Notes: generated by a model not told the origin, from the sequence alone. Counted from the first letter of the stretch, positions 10,720-23,390 are shown. The stretch is 64,000 nucleotides of DNA from Coccinella septempunctata (GCF_907165205.1 NC_058195.1:3782001-3846000); one strand, 5' to 3'. Numbers and translations are program-made.

Positions 10720-13133
10720 ACCAGTTGAGAAAGCTTCAGCAGAGCTTCGCAATAAATAAAATGCACGAAACCTGGAGTGGCATGGAATACCATTAACGAA
10801 ACAGGTTCGCAGATTCAAAAACTTCAAGTTAAAGAAGTTGGAAAAATCATCGATAGGGTAGATCCTAGATATATTATCAACGATTCTACTACAAAACTAA
10901 TCCAGTATGGGTGTGGAAAATATCGATAAAATCTCCTTCGACTTCGTCTGAATAAATTGGGCGTGGAGGCTTTCAACAAATCATAGTTGGAAAGTACACC
11001 CAAAGTAACAAGCCGGATACCATCCTGGTATTAGAGTTCAGAAGAGGACGTCCGCTTCGCAAAAAGTTAAAGTTTCAAAGTCGAATTTTCAGCCTTTATT
11101 TATCTCGATTCATGTTTCATCGATTCATATACATCGGGGAGTTTTCGGAAAAAACTTTCTTATCGGATCAGTGGGGAATTTATTTGTTCGAGACTAAGTT
11201 TTCATTCTATTTTGGCGTTTTGTCAGAGGGAAAATTTTTAGAATCGGAAAGAGATATCAATGCTAGACCAACTGAGTTGGAAATCCTAACTTAACTACTG
11301 GATTATCACGAACATTCACTGATTCACTAAATAGCTTTTCTCGATGAAATCAATCTCAACTATATATCCATTGCAACAATTATAAAACAAATTCAATTCC
11401 TTGGATTCGAATTCTATTAGATGAATTTGTACGAGGCTATGAAAACCTGGTTATGAAATTTTCTAGTTTCTAAACAATAAAATGAGAACCATCATCTAAC
11501 ACTGACGTTCTACGATGAAAACACAGTTTATCTACGATGAATGCTGCTCCGAAGTTCGAATCACAAAGCTCATTTTCCCCGTATGACCCTAAAAAACGAT
11601 AGATTACCTGAACTTGTTAGCTTAGCTTCATTATTTATTGATCCCTGAATTGAAATTATCTGCATTTGAAACTAACTGATGATTAATTTTCTACAGTTTT
11701 GTGTAATGATGATTTTGTCTTTTTATTGATAAATTCTGTCAATAATGCACACAAGTAATCGGTCAAGTTCAGCACGATTTCATTTTAAATGATCTCCGAA
11801 CCATTCTTAATGCTGTAAAGGGGGAAAGACTACCCAGAACACTTGAATGATGAATAAAAGATACGAATATTACAATAGTTTCCACTTTCGACGAAAAGAT
11901 GGCAGCACTTAACGAATTTCTTTTTCAATTTCACCAGGATACGAATTGTAGCAAATGGCAAGACGTTTCGAGAAATTTTTACATGTGGAAATTCATAGAA
12001 AAGATGATTTCACCTCGGAAAGTTAACAACATGAAGAAATATTTATTCTTTAATGAAAAAAACAATTTATTTTCTTTTTCGTTTGACGAATATAAAAATT
12101 TCTGACTTATAGAGATGACGAACTGATTGAGTTGAATCATAATGAAAACCCCATAAGAATTAGGGGTTTCTGACGTGAGATATTCATTTTCTCTTTTTGA
12201 ACTGACCACTTAAACTGTGTAGACCCCTCTTAAGTCTGGATTTCTCCTCGAAAACTACTCGAATATCAGACAATATTAATCATTTTAATTGAGGAAGACT
12301 CTAATTGTTTTCTATCATGTAGAAAGACATGATGGATAGTTAATAAATATATCATAACTAGAAAGATTATATGTTTCGCTTTCTTGATATCATTTTTTTT
12401 GTCGTTAAGCATTAGTTTATGAGTTGTTTTCGTTGAATGAATTATGACAGAGTTGACAGTCCACTCAGCTGCTGACTGCCGAACTAAAAACTGTATTTTG
12501 GGTGATGGGGATAGGAAAAAGACTATCTTGAAGCGATCATCCGAACCAAGATTCATATTTAACTTCTGACTCTACAACATACACTGATTTATTGATCGAA
12601 AGACATCGAAAATTTCAGAAATCCGGTTTTTCTGTGATCATTAAGGAAGCAATTAATAATAAAAATACTGCCTACACCGTCGTGACATTGATGGTCTATT
12701 TTATGTCCTAGATCACGAGAGTTATCTTCCATTTTCTCTCGCCCCACGTTTTTTTTTGCCACAACTTCCATCGTAGGAGATATTTCCAGGTTCTAGATGC
12801 CCCGAAAATCCATCGGCCAAGACTGGAACGCTAGCCCGCGTTGACCTCTGCAGCATAATTCACTTCGGAATCGTGTGGGACGCCCTTAGTCTTTTTTTGG
12901 GAGTACCGCCCGGCGAGAAAACTGATTTATAGGCCGATACGCGGTATTTTTCACCCAGACGGCCGTTACCGAAATCCGGAAAATCGACCGCTTAACCTGT
13001 TGCCAGATTTTTCATCGGTGAAAAATCGCTTAGTGGGGGAGCTTCGCACGTCCCATGGTAGTTGCGGGTTAATACGACAAAGGGATGTTTCGGTTATAAT
13101 TTTTTTCCATGATAAACTTTTGGAACTTGCAAC
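10720..13133. other. Intergenic or intronic; nothing recognised
   Basis: About 2.4 kb of mostly AT-rich sequence. Frames at 11112-11294, 11899-12209 and 12266-12771 lack recognisable motifs. A GC-richer stretch lies at 12790-13150. If the K2P gene extends leftward, this could be its intron. Confidence 0.35.
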
Positions 13134-13410
13134 CTCAGAATGTGGCCGCTCCATCTGAGTCAGGCCCTCGTTAATTGAGTCTCAATTGTTATACAACTCG
13201 CGCGCTGCAAGTCTTATGCATTTGAAACTTTGTGGAACCATCTGATGTGCATTATTTGACTTAGATGACGTTGTTGTGTTTGTTCAAGCTGTTCCATATG
13301 TCGCCTGTAGGGCGTCCAGCTTTCGCTTCCGTAAAGAAGCGTTGGGAGGACCACTGCTTTGTAAATGGCTGTCTTGGTCTTCAGATTGAGGTCGTGATTT
13401 TGAAACACTT
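13134..13410 (-). mobile_element. LINE reverse-transcriptase C-terminal fragment
   Basis: On the minus strand the frame reads AVVLPTLLYGSESWTPYRRH and QLEQTQQRHLSQIMHIRWFH, the region just after the polymerase core of many non-LTR retrotransposon reverse transcriptases. It closely matches the longer fragment at 62209-62649; both begin at MFQNHDLNLKTKT. A stop follows KVSNA. Similarity stops abruptly near 13134, and at 13410 the fragment abuts a MITE. A dead fragment. Confidence 0.88.
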
Positions 13411-13549
13411 AGAAGTTGTTTATCAACCATTAATTCAAAAGTAACTTCTTCAGATTTTAAAAGGTTAGAATGTAAGCATATGCTTATATAAGAATTATAG
13501 TAAATAAAGAAGTCAGTTTTGAATTAATTGGTTGTAAACAACTTCCAAG
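13408..13549. mobile_element. ~140-bp MITE with ~40-bp terminal inverted repeats
   Basis: The left arm gaagttgtttatcaaccatt and onward is matched by the reverse complement of the right arm (gaagttgtttacaaccaatt), continuing through attcaaaa and cttctt for about 40 bp with small gaps. No coding potential. It sits directly against the LINE fragment at 13134-13410. No clear target duplication was found. Confidence 0.8.
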
Positions 13550-13800
13550 CCATTCATCTCAAAATTAGGCTGAATGGACTTGGTTCACTTCAGCTCTGAA
13601 CCCCTCATATATTTCAGAGAAAATGCTCTATACCTGGTCGTCTTTAAACCACTAACAAGGAATTAAGAAATTGGCTCCACTTATCCTGTATCTTTCGAAT
13701 TTCCAACACCCTCTTATTACGACTCACTGCTCAAGAAGTACGATTCTAGTCAGACTTGTTTCAGAAACGATTGTTAAAATGTCAGAAATATTCATCTTAC

Positions 13801-13999
13801 CTGTTATTAGCCATAGTTCTTTTAGGCAATCCTCCCTACTCTTCTGCACCATCGAAGGAGTTTCTTTTGGAGGGTCGCCACCTTCTATTGCTTTGAAAAT
13901 AACAGCTCCAAATACGGCGTAACCTACCATGATCAGCAGAAGGCTGGTTCTTCCACACAAAAAGGACATACTGCAACTCCTTCCGTTATTGTCCTCCAT
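13801..13999 (-). CDS. Two-pore-domain potassium channel (K2P), exon with first membrane helix, partial
   Basis: K2P channels are plasma-membrane potassium leak channels with four membrane helices and two pore loops per subunit. This minus-strand exon encodes about 66 residues. A short N-terminus is followed by a hydrophobic helix with SLLLIMVGYAVFGAVIFKAI (about residues 19-38), typical of the M1 helix, and then the start of the extracellular cap (acidic Glu after M1, then SREDCLKELWLIT). The acceptor tttttcttatttcag lies directly before ATG, and the donor gtaagatga follows at 13800. The exon ends in phase 1. The pore loops and remaining helices would lie to the left on this strand, and I did not find them in the window. 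Because the acceptor abuts the ATG, translation could begin here or in an upstream exon. Family assignment rests on the M1 pattern only; I cannot name the subfamily. Confidence 0.72.
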
Positions 14000-16236
14000 C
14001 TGAAATAAGAAAAACCTTTGTCAAGGTCTGAATCGAACTTAATAGTTAACCAAGATGGAGCATCAAGAAAATGTCTATTCCATAGAGGCAAAGTTCCTTG
14101 GTGTATAGTCTCTCAGGTTATAGTATATATTTCTTATACCGGATGGTACATTTGCCTGCACCGATCTACTTTATACAGAAAGAAGTTCATTGAGAAGATT
14201 CAGTTTCATCTGGATAAAACCATGGTAGTGTACAGCCTTTGGCGAAGGGGAAAAAGAAATATTTTCTATTGCAGCGATGATTTCAACATGAAACATACGC
14301 AGTATCAGAAAAAATAAAATTAGACTTATTTCACTCCATGATCTGAATACTGAATACTACCTGATATCCAGCGACCCACTTTGAGTATATCATGTATACC
14401 TTTTTCATCAGTGCAGAACTCTCTGAAATTAAATCAGCGAATTTAAAAATGGCCCCAGATGTACATCCTGATGATACCAACAAGACCCGGAATTGCAAAT
14501 GAAGTAGTCAGTTACGCCAACGTCTACGCGCCGTTCTAGAGAGGTAAGTAGGATGAATTTGAGAGAAAATTCAAATTTTCAACGTAGCTAGTCTTATCAG
14601 AATGAAATATTTTGAATAAATTGCGTTACTGTGAGAGGATGAGCTGGCTATGCTGGCTGCATGCGAGCCGGTTCATGAATTGTAAGAGGATGTTACGAAC
14701 ACTTCACATCCAGGGACTGGCGTTTGGTTCTTTGTTTTATTTCTTCAGTTTTTCATTGAATTTCGAGGATATTGAGTTTAAGTAATAACAATATTATTCT
14801 AGGGTTTGAGGTAGTTTAGGCAAAGTAGTGTTCAAAGGATAAAATTTTGATGATCAATGGATTCAAGTATTAGAAGTCAATCTAATACATAAGTTAGTTT
14901 CGGCAAACAATCTCAACAATCAGAATCGGAATAAACAAATATTGAAATTGCTGTTGAAAAGTTATTCCTCCAGTGAGCGGAAAGGAAGTGAATTTCATTT
15001 TAATATCTTTATTTTGCTGAACTGTGCCCCAAAAATATCTCCGATAGAAATGAGACGATTCAGCGATCCGCAACCCCAAAAAGTTAATGAATAACAAACG
15101 GAGAAGACAAGCTTTTTCCGGTTCCCTCCGGAACGAACAAATCCCATCGGATAGTCCATTTATCAGAATGAAATTTCCGTGTCATTTTCAATTTTTCCGA
15201 GGTCTATTAAGGGAGGGGGATGATTAATCCGTCTGTGGCGCCTGGTGGAAATGCCCCATTTGAATATAATCGTTTTTTTGCACGCCGCGAAGGCCAAATA
15301 ATGATAAATAAGCGGGAACAGAATAATCCGGGAATTTCGTTCAGGAAGCCGGGAAGAATGGGAATATTGGATGATCAACGGGAATGCGGATGGAATGGCT
15401 GATGGATTCCCGGAGGTGTTGATGCAGGCCCGCACTGGCCACTGCCAGTACTGTACTGATCAACACTGCCAAAACTCCTTTTGACCAGTTTTCTTACTTT
15501 TTTTCTGAAACTATCCACGAAGTTAAACCTTGATATGCGGTGTACCGTGGATCAATAGAGTGTAGGGATATTAGGAAACCTACCATGGTGGCCTCTAGAC
15601 GAAGACAAAGTTCTCTGCTATCTAGTGTGTTAGCGATAACTATGGAAGATCAAACGGAATGAAAAGTCTGAGGTGTTTATGGATCACTGGAATCCCTGAA
15701 ACTTTAATCGGAAATAAAAATATACAAATTTGAAACAAAATGGAAGGAAACAGCAAGCCAACTCATTCAAAAATGAAAAAGGATTTTGAAAAAAAAAATA
15801 GAACTTCGTAACACCTCCCCCATACCATTCAACTTGCGATAAAGTATAGTGGGTTGAATTTCACAGTTTGGGATTTTGTTTTAAGGTGCTCTACAGAAAC
15901 CAATATTAACTTCTGATAGAAAAATGAGTGGAGTCTTTCGACCATTTATTCATCTGAGCGTGAGGAACTTCTCATATCAGAAATTATCATGATTCATGAA
16001 ACGTGAAATTTCAAAAAGAGCTTATCATTTTCTTCAGACAAATGAAATAAATACACGAAAATAAACAGAAGTATTGTTTAAGAACTGAAAATACTCCGAA
16101 CACACTTTCGGAAAAATTTTCCAGTTGACCTGAAAAAACTACTATTCCGAAATTATTCATAAATATAATTTCAAACCACAAAAAAGCCTCCTACTCCTCT
16201 ACCACATCAATGAATAAACAAGGGACCGTTCCTCAC
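14000..16236. other. Probable K2P intron; no other gene seen
   Basis: AT-rich sequence right of the K2P exon. The 99-codon plus-strand frame at 14018-14317 has no family features and overlaps the intron of the minus-strand gene. A short dispersed repeat lies at 15572-15655. Nothing else recognised. Confidence 0.4.
15572..15655 (+). repeat. Short dispersed repeat, copy 1
   Basis: Shares aaacctacca, gacaaagttctctgctat-like and tagcgataac blocks, in the same order, with 52522-52610. The two are roughly 70-75% alike by eye. No function is apparent; it may be part of an old transposable element. Confidence 0.5.
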
Positions 16237-16500
16237 CTTTAAAACAACAAGAAGTCACCAATCAAAGTCGTCGCGAACTATATGCGGTATGGAGTTTTCA
16301 CGAATTTCCACCGGGAAATGTCTATTAGTCACGGTATCGCGTGCGCACCCTGTGGAGTTTACGGAAGAACTGAGAGCTTTCCCGAGCAGAAAGGCGACAA
16401 GGGAGGACCGCGAGAGTGCGCCAACAATTTTTATCGGAAACTGACATCTGAGCAACAGCTTCCAATAGTTTCTGAACACCGAAGGAAAAAACCTAGAATT
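16237..16500 (-). promoter_or_regulatory. Candidate 5' exon/promoter region for the K2P gene
   Basis: A GC-richer block on the minus strand ends in tttaaag followed by gtgaggaac, a good donor at 16236. The open frame in it stops shortly before the donor, so it would be untranslated leader spliced to the acceptor before the ATG at 13999. No TATA box is evident. This is inference from composition and splice sites only. Confidence 0.25.
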
Positions 16501-19192
16501 TCTTCACCGAGATAAATGCCTGATCTTAATCATTTCTGAAAATATCTAGGGTTGATTAGAAATGATTTTATTCGAGACTGCGACTTGAAATTTTAATTAT
16601 TCCACTCATTTTCTCTAAGATGGATGTGGAAAGTTGAGAAGTGAAGCCTGGAGAGTCTTTCCATCAGTCAAAATTCCGTGAAAATCAGTTTGGCCAAACC
16701 AGAGATTACCCCGGACCAACGGACATACATTTTAAATAGTTATTCATGTATCAAGAACGAGAAACTGTCTATTATAGTCGAGTCTGAAAATTGATAGCCT
16801 AGGCTAGCAAGCAGGCGACACAGTAGACAGTTTTTGGCCGAGGTGCATATCACATTACCATTGACATTGACATTGACAATTCATGCTCCCAAATTTGACT
16901 ACTACCTGCAGTCAAAGATTGTAAAACAATTCGTCAAGCGACCGCAGACGAGTCAATAGGGTTCACTCGCCAGATTACATTCTGCCGGGAAATACAAAGT
17001 GATGTTGCGTGTGATTCCCAATATCCGTGTCTTTTTTCTATCAACCGGCTTGATTCAACGCCTAGCTATTTTATTCCTCAGTAATCGAAAGAACTCAACT
17101 AAGTAGTAAACTTTTGCGAAGCAGCTAAACATCCTCGTGTTGTTCAAAGGACGTTGCGCGATGAAAGGGCCACTTGTTTTTCTTCTTTTCTCCCTTGAAA
17201 GGAAATTAATCAGCGCAAAATACAGGTAACCAAATACTTCCGTGTCCGTTTTCTCTTGGGACGTGGGGTGGAAGTAATAATGCGGAACGAGTTTTTCAAA
17301 GGAGGAATGGGTTGAAAGCGTATTCGTTGCCCATAAGAGCAATAAGGAATTATTTTCGAAACATTTTTCCGATGTCCTTCTGTATCGGGTTGCTTATTAT
17401 AATCTAAAAAAAAACGCAAGAAAAAATAATGCGTATTATGCGAATAATTAACTCTACTGTTTATCATCGGTTTCATAAATATAAACTTAAGCCGACCGCA
17501 AAATCGTTATTTTAAATTCCAACAACCCAAGCAAACTAGAGCAAGATGTAGGTATGTGGGGGAATTTCTGGGGCATATTTCTTTTACATAAAGACATCAT
17601 CTGTCCAATAGATATTTCATATGAAGGAAAGATTATAGAGTGAGGTTAGGTTAGCTGACCTAACTCTTTAATCTTTGATATGAAGAATATCAATCCAATG
17701 ACAATTTCGATCTCATTTGTTCTGAATTGATAAGGGGGCGCCATCTAGACTTGCATCGACATAATGTTTGCCGATTTATAGAACTCCAAGAGGAATGAAA
17801 TGAATGAAATGAATAATAGATGGCGACACACTATCAGGTTTGAGGTTAAAATATAAAATAACGGATTTCAGCCAGTGTTACAGACAGAAAAGCACTGTAT
17901 AAGTGGGAGCGCAAACCAAATTAGCGTAGCCCCGACATACATGACAAAGGGATGCATATTTTTCAGATATCGCTTATCTGAGTGAAGTATAAATTGCCGG
18001 AAAAATGTCATTCTCAGTTCATATCTGAAAACTATGAATCGCCTTTGCCATGTATGTATATATGTATATACTTTGGTGGGCGCTCTCCCTTATACAAAAG
18101 CTTTGCGACTATCTAGAATCAACAAAATTTGGGTTTCCCCAACAAAATGAGATCACTCTGAACCTGATATCTAATAGGTTTCTATGGATGAAAAATAAAA
18201 ATTCAATCACGAAGAAACAATTTATTGAAATATTAAAGCATTTCAGTTCAAACAGTGAACTCAATATGAAATATAATCAAAGCTAAATCTTTGTCACAAA
18301 CCTTTCAGCTGAATCAAAAGTAAATATAACCTACAAATAAATAAACTACAAAATCTAAATACATCATATAAATATTAAATATATAAATGCCATACTTCAA
18401 CAGCAGTCAATATTTTGAAGGAATGTCGGAATAACTAGTAAAAATGGACGTATGTTGGGGGAGGGAATAAATTCATTCGTTAGGACGAACTCATTGAGAA
18501 ATTTACTGAGAGTCCTGCAACTTCCAAAAGGAGCAATTTTTTCATAAACTTCCAACTGGTCTTTCAAAAATACTCAATCTCAATACAAATACAACAAAAT
18601 TAAATACAATCAAATACATTTTTTGCACTAATGTAATCCTCTCACTGGTTTCAAAGTATTAGTGGGCTTATACAGCCTTCTTGAGAACTGAATTCCAATA
18701 TCAAGGTAGGCTATATGAACCCAACATATTTATAAATGAAAAAATGTTAAACAATCTACAGTTTGAAGTGCACAAACTGAGTCAATATTATATATTTTCA
18801 TATTTCAATAATAAGTATATAACAAATTGTCCAACTTCGAACTCTTTCTAATGTTTATCAAACTGACAAAATATAGACACCACAGAAATATAACCTCCAA
18901 AATTATTCAATTTTATTTATCACTTCTGTACCGAAAATATGTCAAAAAGAAATGATGAAGGGACAATATTTCAAACAATTTTTATAATACTGTTCAGTTT
19001 GCAAGATCATCTTTCTAAAAAAGAATTTGAGCCTTAAATGAACTGAATAAAAAGATAACTTAGCCAATTTTCAACTTAAAGCTATGTGAAGTCTTCATGG
19101 TAGTCTTTTTAGTACAAAAAAAATATGATTAATCTCATATGAATCAGAAGAAAGAACTATGTGGAATGTGATGAAGAAAAGAGATCTACTCT
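16501..19192. other. Intergenic; nothing recognised
   Basis: AT-rich sequence, including ga-/tga-rich runs (a short aaatgaatg repeat near 17795) and a very AT-rich tract at 18300-19100 that may include the 3' untranslated region of the minus-strand gene ending at 19193 (an AATAAA on that strand near 18915). No coding frame with recognisable features. Confidence 0.4.
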
Positions 19193-20635
19193 TTAAGTTT
19201 CTTCATGGATAGGTTGATTGAGAGGTCGTAGTACAATCCTTGGGTCCCTTTCAATCATACAGTCAGTATCTTCTTTTCTGAAATTTGATGAGCATTTAGC
19301 ATGCTTTGAATTGAATCTTAGTGGGGAGAGCACAAAATTTGAAGAAAAACAAACAGTGTTGATTTATTGGATAAGTATGTACTTCATGCAGAGTAATTGA
19401 TTGAAAAGACGAACTTTTTTGCAGCTAACATGCACACAAACAAGCTTTTAAACTGATGTAACTTCACTGTTCATATACCGCCTAACTAAAAAATTCTATT
19501 TAGGTGATGTATTTGTCATTTTTTTAACATCTCTTTATTATAGACCAAAAAAAGCTTCTAAGTATTGGCCTCACAACTAAATTCTCAAAGGGCTAATGTT
19601 CTTTCAACGTCTTAGTGAGAATCCTGAGGAAAACACCTACAAATTTACTCGCTACAAGAAAGTGAAAGAAGTTATCTTTATTCATGCAGAAATGCTTACA
19701 TTCTCAGCTGCAAACTTCAATCAACTAGAAAAATCTTTATTAACATTGTGTGATTTCACTGTAGCAATATTTCTGATTGTATTCCTGGATAGGTACTTGT
19801 CGAAATAACTTGTCAAATGAGATTAAAACACTCCATTAAAGGGAAAATTACTTACAAATCTTTGTTTTCCTGTGGCATCAGCTTGCTCTGCTCAGAGTCT
19901 TCTTGTTGAGTGGGTTGATACGCCACCTCAGACACTGGAGCATATTGGGCGGTGACCAAAAGATCTGTGGAGGGATTTATAGTCAATCCAGGGCTACCAA
20001 CTATGTCTAGATGGTCTTTACCAGTGGACCAGCACCATCTTCTTGTCATCCGTAAAAAGATTACTATATAAAAACAAAATCATTAATAAAAATCAAACAA
20101 ATTATAAGTAAAAAATAAAATATAATTCATAAATTACAATGTTGCATATTCTCATATTTACCCACTGGCGATATTTGAGTCAGCAATCTGAGATAACATA
20201 GTAATGGTGAATGAAATATCTTTATATTTGTAAAGAAAGATTGATATCTGTGGACTTACCGAAGAGAAGACATGAAACACTAAAAAATAGGGCTCCAAAT
20301 ATTGTGAGCAATAAATAAACGTTTTCTTCACTCTGTGACGTTCCTGCATAACCAAGAGCACCTTGTATCAACAGTATGATTCTGAAAAAAATTACATATC
20401 ATAATATACCACAGTTAAAGTTTTAAGTGCTAACTCACCCAACAATAAGACATGTCACACAAGTTGTCAACAGTAAAACTGGGCATAAGCCTCTGCAGGC
20501 AACACATGATATTCCACAGGGTGTTGAAGCCACTTCAGTAACTGTAGAAGCTAGATAACTGATTGGACGATCTTGCCAACGTTCTCCATTGCTTTCGTAT
20601 GTGACTGTAGTAGGTTGATACACAGCTCCAGACAT
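19193..20635 (-). CDS. Four-exon gene for a 193-residue two-pass, cysteine-rich membrane protein (family not recognised)
   Basis: Exons on the minus strand are 20439-20635, 20260-20381, 19856-20063 and 19193-19247. Donors are gtgagt, gtaagt and gtaagt; acceptors are cag, tag and aag; all phases agree (2, 1, 2), giving 193 codons plus TAA. The start ATG is the first in the exon and an acceptor-like ttgtttttag lies about 45 bp upstream, so a non-coding first exon is likely. The protein has a polar N-terminus (YQPTTVTYES), then a cysteine cluster (Cys40, 44, 47, 51) leading into a hydrophobic helix at about 52-73. A short polar loop (GTSQSEEN) follows, then a second helix at about 87-110 and a basic stop-transfer RMTRRWCW. 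The remaining ~75 residues are hydrophilic, with a second YQPT and the C-terminus PRIVLRPLNQPIHEET. Both tails would face the same side. The cysteines next to the membrane could be palmitoylated (inference). A TAA read straight through the exon-3 donor would give a 175-residue form. I do not recognise the family. Confidence 0.82.
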
Positions 20636-20983
20636 AATTCAAGTGGAAATGAAGGTGTTTTGTATAGCTGAGCTAAAAACAAAGGTTAATTAACATATTT
20701 TATTGTTCCATTATGTCGCATGATCATAGATGAAGCATGTAAGGACCAAGTAGGCGATGCTCAGGGTATGACTCGGAAATTAGTCGAGTTATATTTTTAT
20801 AGCTGTGTAAAGCCGAATATAAATTAATTAATAAATACCTGGATATCTGACGCAGTTTTTCGTCATAAATCGTCAAATCCCCAAGATTACACAGCCTCAC
20901 CAACCGATTCTGTTTCGTACTCATAAAAAAACCAGGTTTCAAAGCTACAGTTTCTGCTGACAACCTGTTTGTTGGTGGCTCAA

Positions 20984-21076
20984 GGTTCTTCTTTAAATGG
21001 AATTTTTAAACGTTCTTCAACTTGCTTCTCTAATTTTGCATCGGTAAACTTCCCTTCTATTTCTTTAGCACTTTCT
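20984..21076 (-). CDS. Possible short C-terminal coding exon, unrecognised
   Basis: On the minus strand, after an acceptor-like aataag, about 31 charged residues read ESAKEIEGKFTDAKLEKQVE and on to KIPFKEEP before TGA. The lysine/glutamate-rich helix-like composition looks like protein, but no family is recognised and no partner exon was identified. It lies upstream of the two-pass membrane protein gene on the same strand. Confidence 0.22.
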
Positions 21077-22711
21077 TATTGGTCATCGCGATCTGTCACT
21101 GGATTGTCTTGCACCTTGCACCTTCTTCCTTACCAGTAGAGTGGCCAACCGGCAGCGGCGTTGCCAGGAGTCAGGTAAATGAGAATATTCATCAATTTTT
21201 TTGTTGATATTCTGACGATTTATCTTTGCGAAAAACGAAGAACCATTCGTTTATTCAGTTACAAACCGGATCTTTTTCGAAGATCTGAATTATTCCACAC
21301 AAATCGTTAATAGATAAGATTCAGGATACAATTGTTTCGTTAGAATACCGTATTTCTGATGGAGTTGGCATCGTAGTGGAGAAGTCAAGGTTGCAATATC
21401 AAGGGAAATGAAACAGAGGCGTATCTTACGTTTGAAATAAGGTGTAAATATGAGTTATCAGATATAAATGAATAAAGCTGGAAAATTTTTCAGATAACGG
21501 TGTAAATTATCGTTCTGTGTCACGTTCGACAAGAATTAATTTGGAATTTTCTAGATTATTCATGAATGTTATTGTTTTCTCTCAATAAAATGACAATTAG
21601 ACAGGTTTGGCTCATTATAATTCCAGCTCGATTTCGAAGATCATTTTAAAGTTTCCAACCTTTGATTTTGAGTACTTATAATGAGAAAACAAACCAAAAC
21701 TTCTTGTTTATTCATTTCCCTCTAGGTACGACCATGGCATAAACACTGTTACTTCACTTACTTCCGATTACTCATGGAGGATATACGCAAAGAGGAAATG
21801 ATGGAGACCTACTGTTTGCATGCTAATTGATTTCTGTCGTATCTTATTTGTGCTTATGCCAACAAACGACCGAAGGAAACATTGAACAGATTTCGTAGAG
21901 ATTCTCTGAAGAAAAAATATTTTTATAAATATTTCAACAGTAGAGATTCTTGAGGTCGAAACAAACACTTTTTTCTCTTACCATTTTTACCGATTCGTCC
22001 CTTATAAAAAGATATAGCTATTTTAAATTTTCATAATGAACTGTACCATCCCTGGAAAAACAAATTTACCTTAAGAATAACTAGTTAGATCTATGACACT
22101 ACAGATCTGTGGATCTTTTGAACAGAGTTGTATTCAGCCAAAATACCCAATTTTTCAAATTTCACAGATGCAACCCACGATTTCTACCCGCGCCAGTATA
22201 TTTCATTTTCCCAACCTCAGTCTTCATCGACCGGGTCCTTGTGCAACAGAATACATTATGTCGCCTTTGGGGTAGGTTAGGTATTCACCCTTCACCCCCA
22301 GTTATTCCGAACACAATCGGTTCCAGAGAACGTTATGAAGCCCCTCTCTCCCAGCATCCCATTCATCTTTTGTATTCGATCATGTCTTCGCGAGATAGAA
22401 GCAATTTCATCGGGAATTCTTGCGACGTATTCGAGTCTCCTCTCCTATTGTGTTCCCCGAACTAGAAACTGGAACGAAGAACACGACAAGGAATTCCTAT
22501 GAGATTCGTTAATAAGCGACCGGAATTATTCGCTGATTTGTTCTGAGGACTCGGCCGGAACTGGGGAAAAATTACGCTCAATACTTTTGGATATTGTGGA
22601 GTATCGATTATCAGTTTGCCGATTGTACGACTCTGAAACCCCAGGCAACATCACAACAAAATATCGCTGTAGACACCCATCTAATCAAAGAATAATTGTA
22701 CAGATGTACAA
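21077..22711. other. Intergenic; one short dispersed repeat, otherwise nothing recognised
   Basis: Contains a dispersed repeat near 21930-22062. The 118-codon plus-strand frame at 22109-22465 has no domain or splice context. No RNA gene seen. Confidence 0.35.
21930..22062 (+). repeat. Dispersed repeat, copy 1 (partner at 33918-34030)
   Basis: The blocks gattcttgaggt, gattcg, ataaaaa, attttcataatga and the ending ccctgg occur in the same order and spacing at both places. Likely remnants of one interspersed element. Confidence 0.6.
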
Positions 22712-23390
22712 CACTCGACACACGAGTGTCTAGTGTCTAGTGTCGAGTTTCTGGTGTCGAGTGTCGAGTGTCTAGTGTCGAGTGTCTAGTGTCGAGTGTC
22801 GAGTGTCGAGTGTCTAGTGACGAGTGTCGTGTGTATAGTGTCTAGTGTCGAGTGTCTAGTGTCGAGTGTCGTGTGTCGAGTATCGTGTGTCGAGTGTCTA
22901 GGGTCGAGTGTCGAGTGTCTAGTTTCGAGTGTCTAGTGTCGAGTGTCTAGTGTCGAGTGTCTAGTGTCGAGTGTCTAGTGTCGAGTGTCTAGTGTCGAGT
23001 GTCTAGTGTCGAGTGTCTGGTGTCGAGTGTCGAGTATCGTGTGTCGAGTGTCTAGTGTCGAGTGTCGAGTGTCTAGTGTCGAGTGTCGTGTGTCGAGTGT
23101 CTAGTGTCGAGTGTCGAGTGTCGAGTGTCTGGTGTCGAGTGTCGAGTATCGTGTGTCGAGTGTCTAGTGTCGAGTGTCGAGTGTCTAGTGTCGAGTGTCG
23201 TGTGTCGAGTGTCTAGTGTCGAGTGCCGAGTGTCTGGTGTCGAGTGTCTAGTGTCTAGTTTCGAGTGTCGAATGTCTAGTGTCGAGTGTCGTGTGTCGAG
23301 TGTCTAGTGTCTAGTGGAGAGTGTCGAGTGTCGAGAGTCTAGTGTCGTGTGTCGAGTGTCGTGTGTCGAGTGTCTAGTGTCGAATGTCGA
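22712..23390 (+). repeat. Heptamer-based minisatellite, GTGTCGA/GTGTCTA/GTGTCGT
   Basis: About 680 bp of tandem 7-bp units. The commonest pattern alternates gtgtcga with gtgtcta (a 14-bp period), interspersed with gtgtcgt and rare variants such as gtgtctg. A longer block near 23015-23100 recurs at about 23125-23215, showing secondary duplication. The cysteine/valine/serine-rich frames across it come from the repeat and are not genes. Confidence 0.97.

Noticed and set aside
14018..14317. 99-codon plus-strand frame next to the K2P exon
   Set aside because: No family features; overlaps the likely intron of the minus-strand gene.
20724..20963. 79-codon minus-strand frame upstream of the two-pass membrane protein gene
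   Set aside because: Its start is a TTG, not ATG, and it has no domain; it may hold a non-coding leader exon, but no support was found.
23013..23307. Cysteine/valine/serine-rich frames (VECRVSS repeats)
   Set aside because: Direct translation of the 7-bp minisatellite; no start context or domain.
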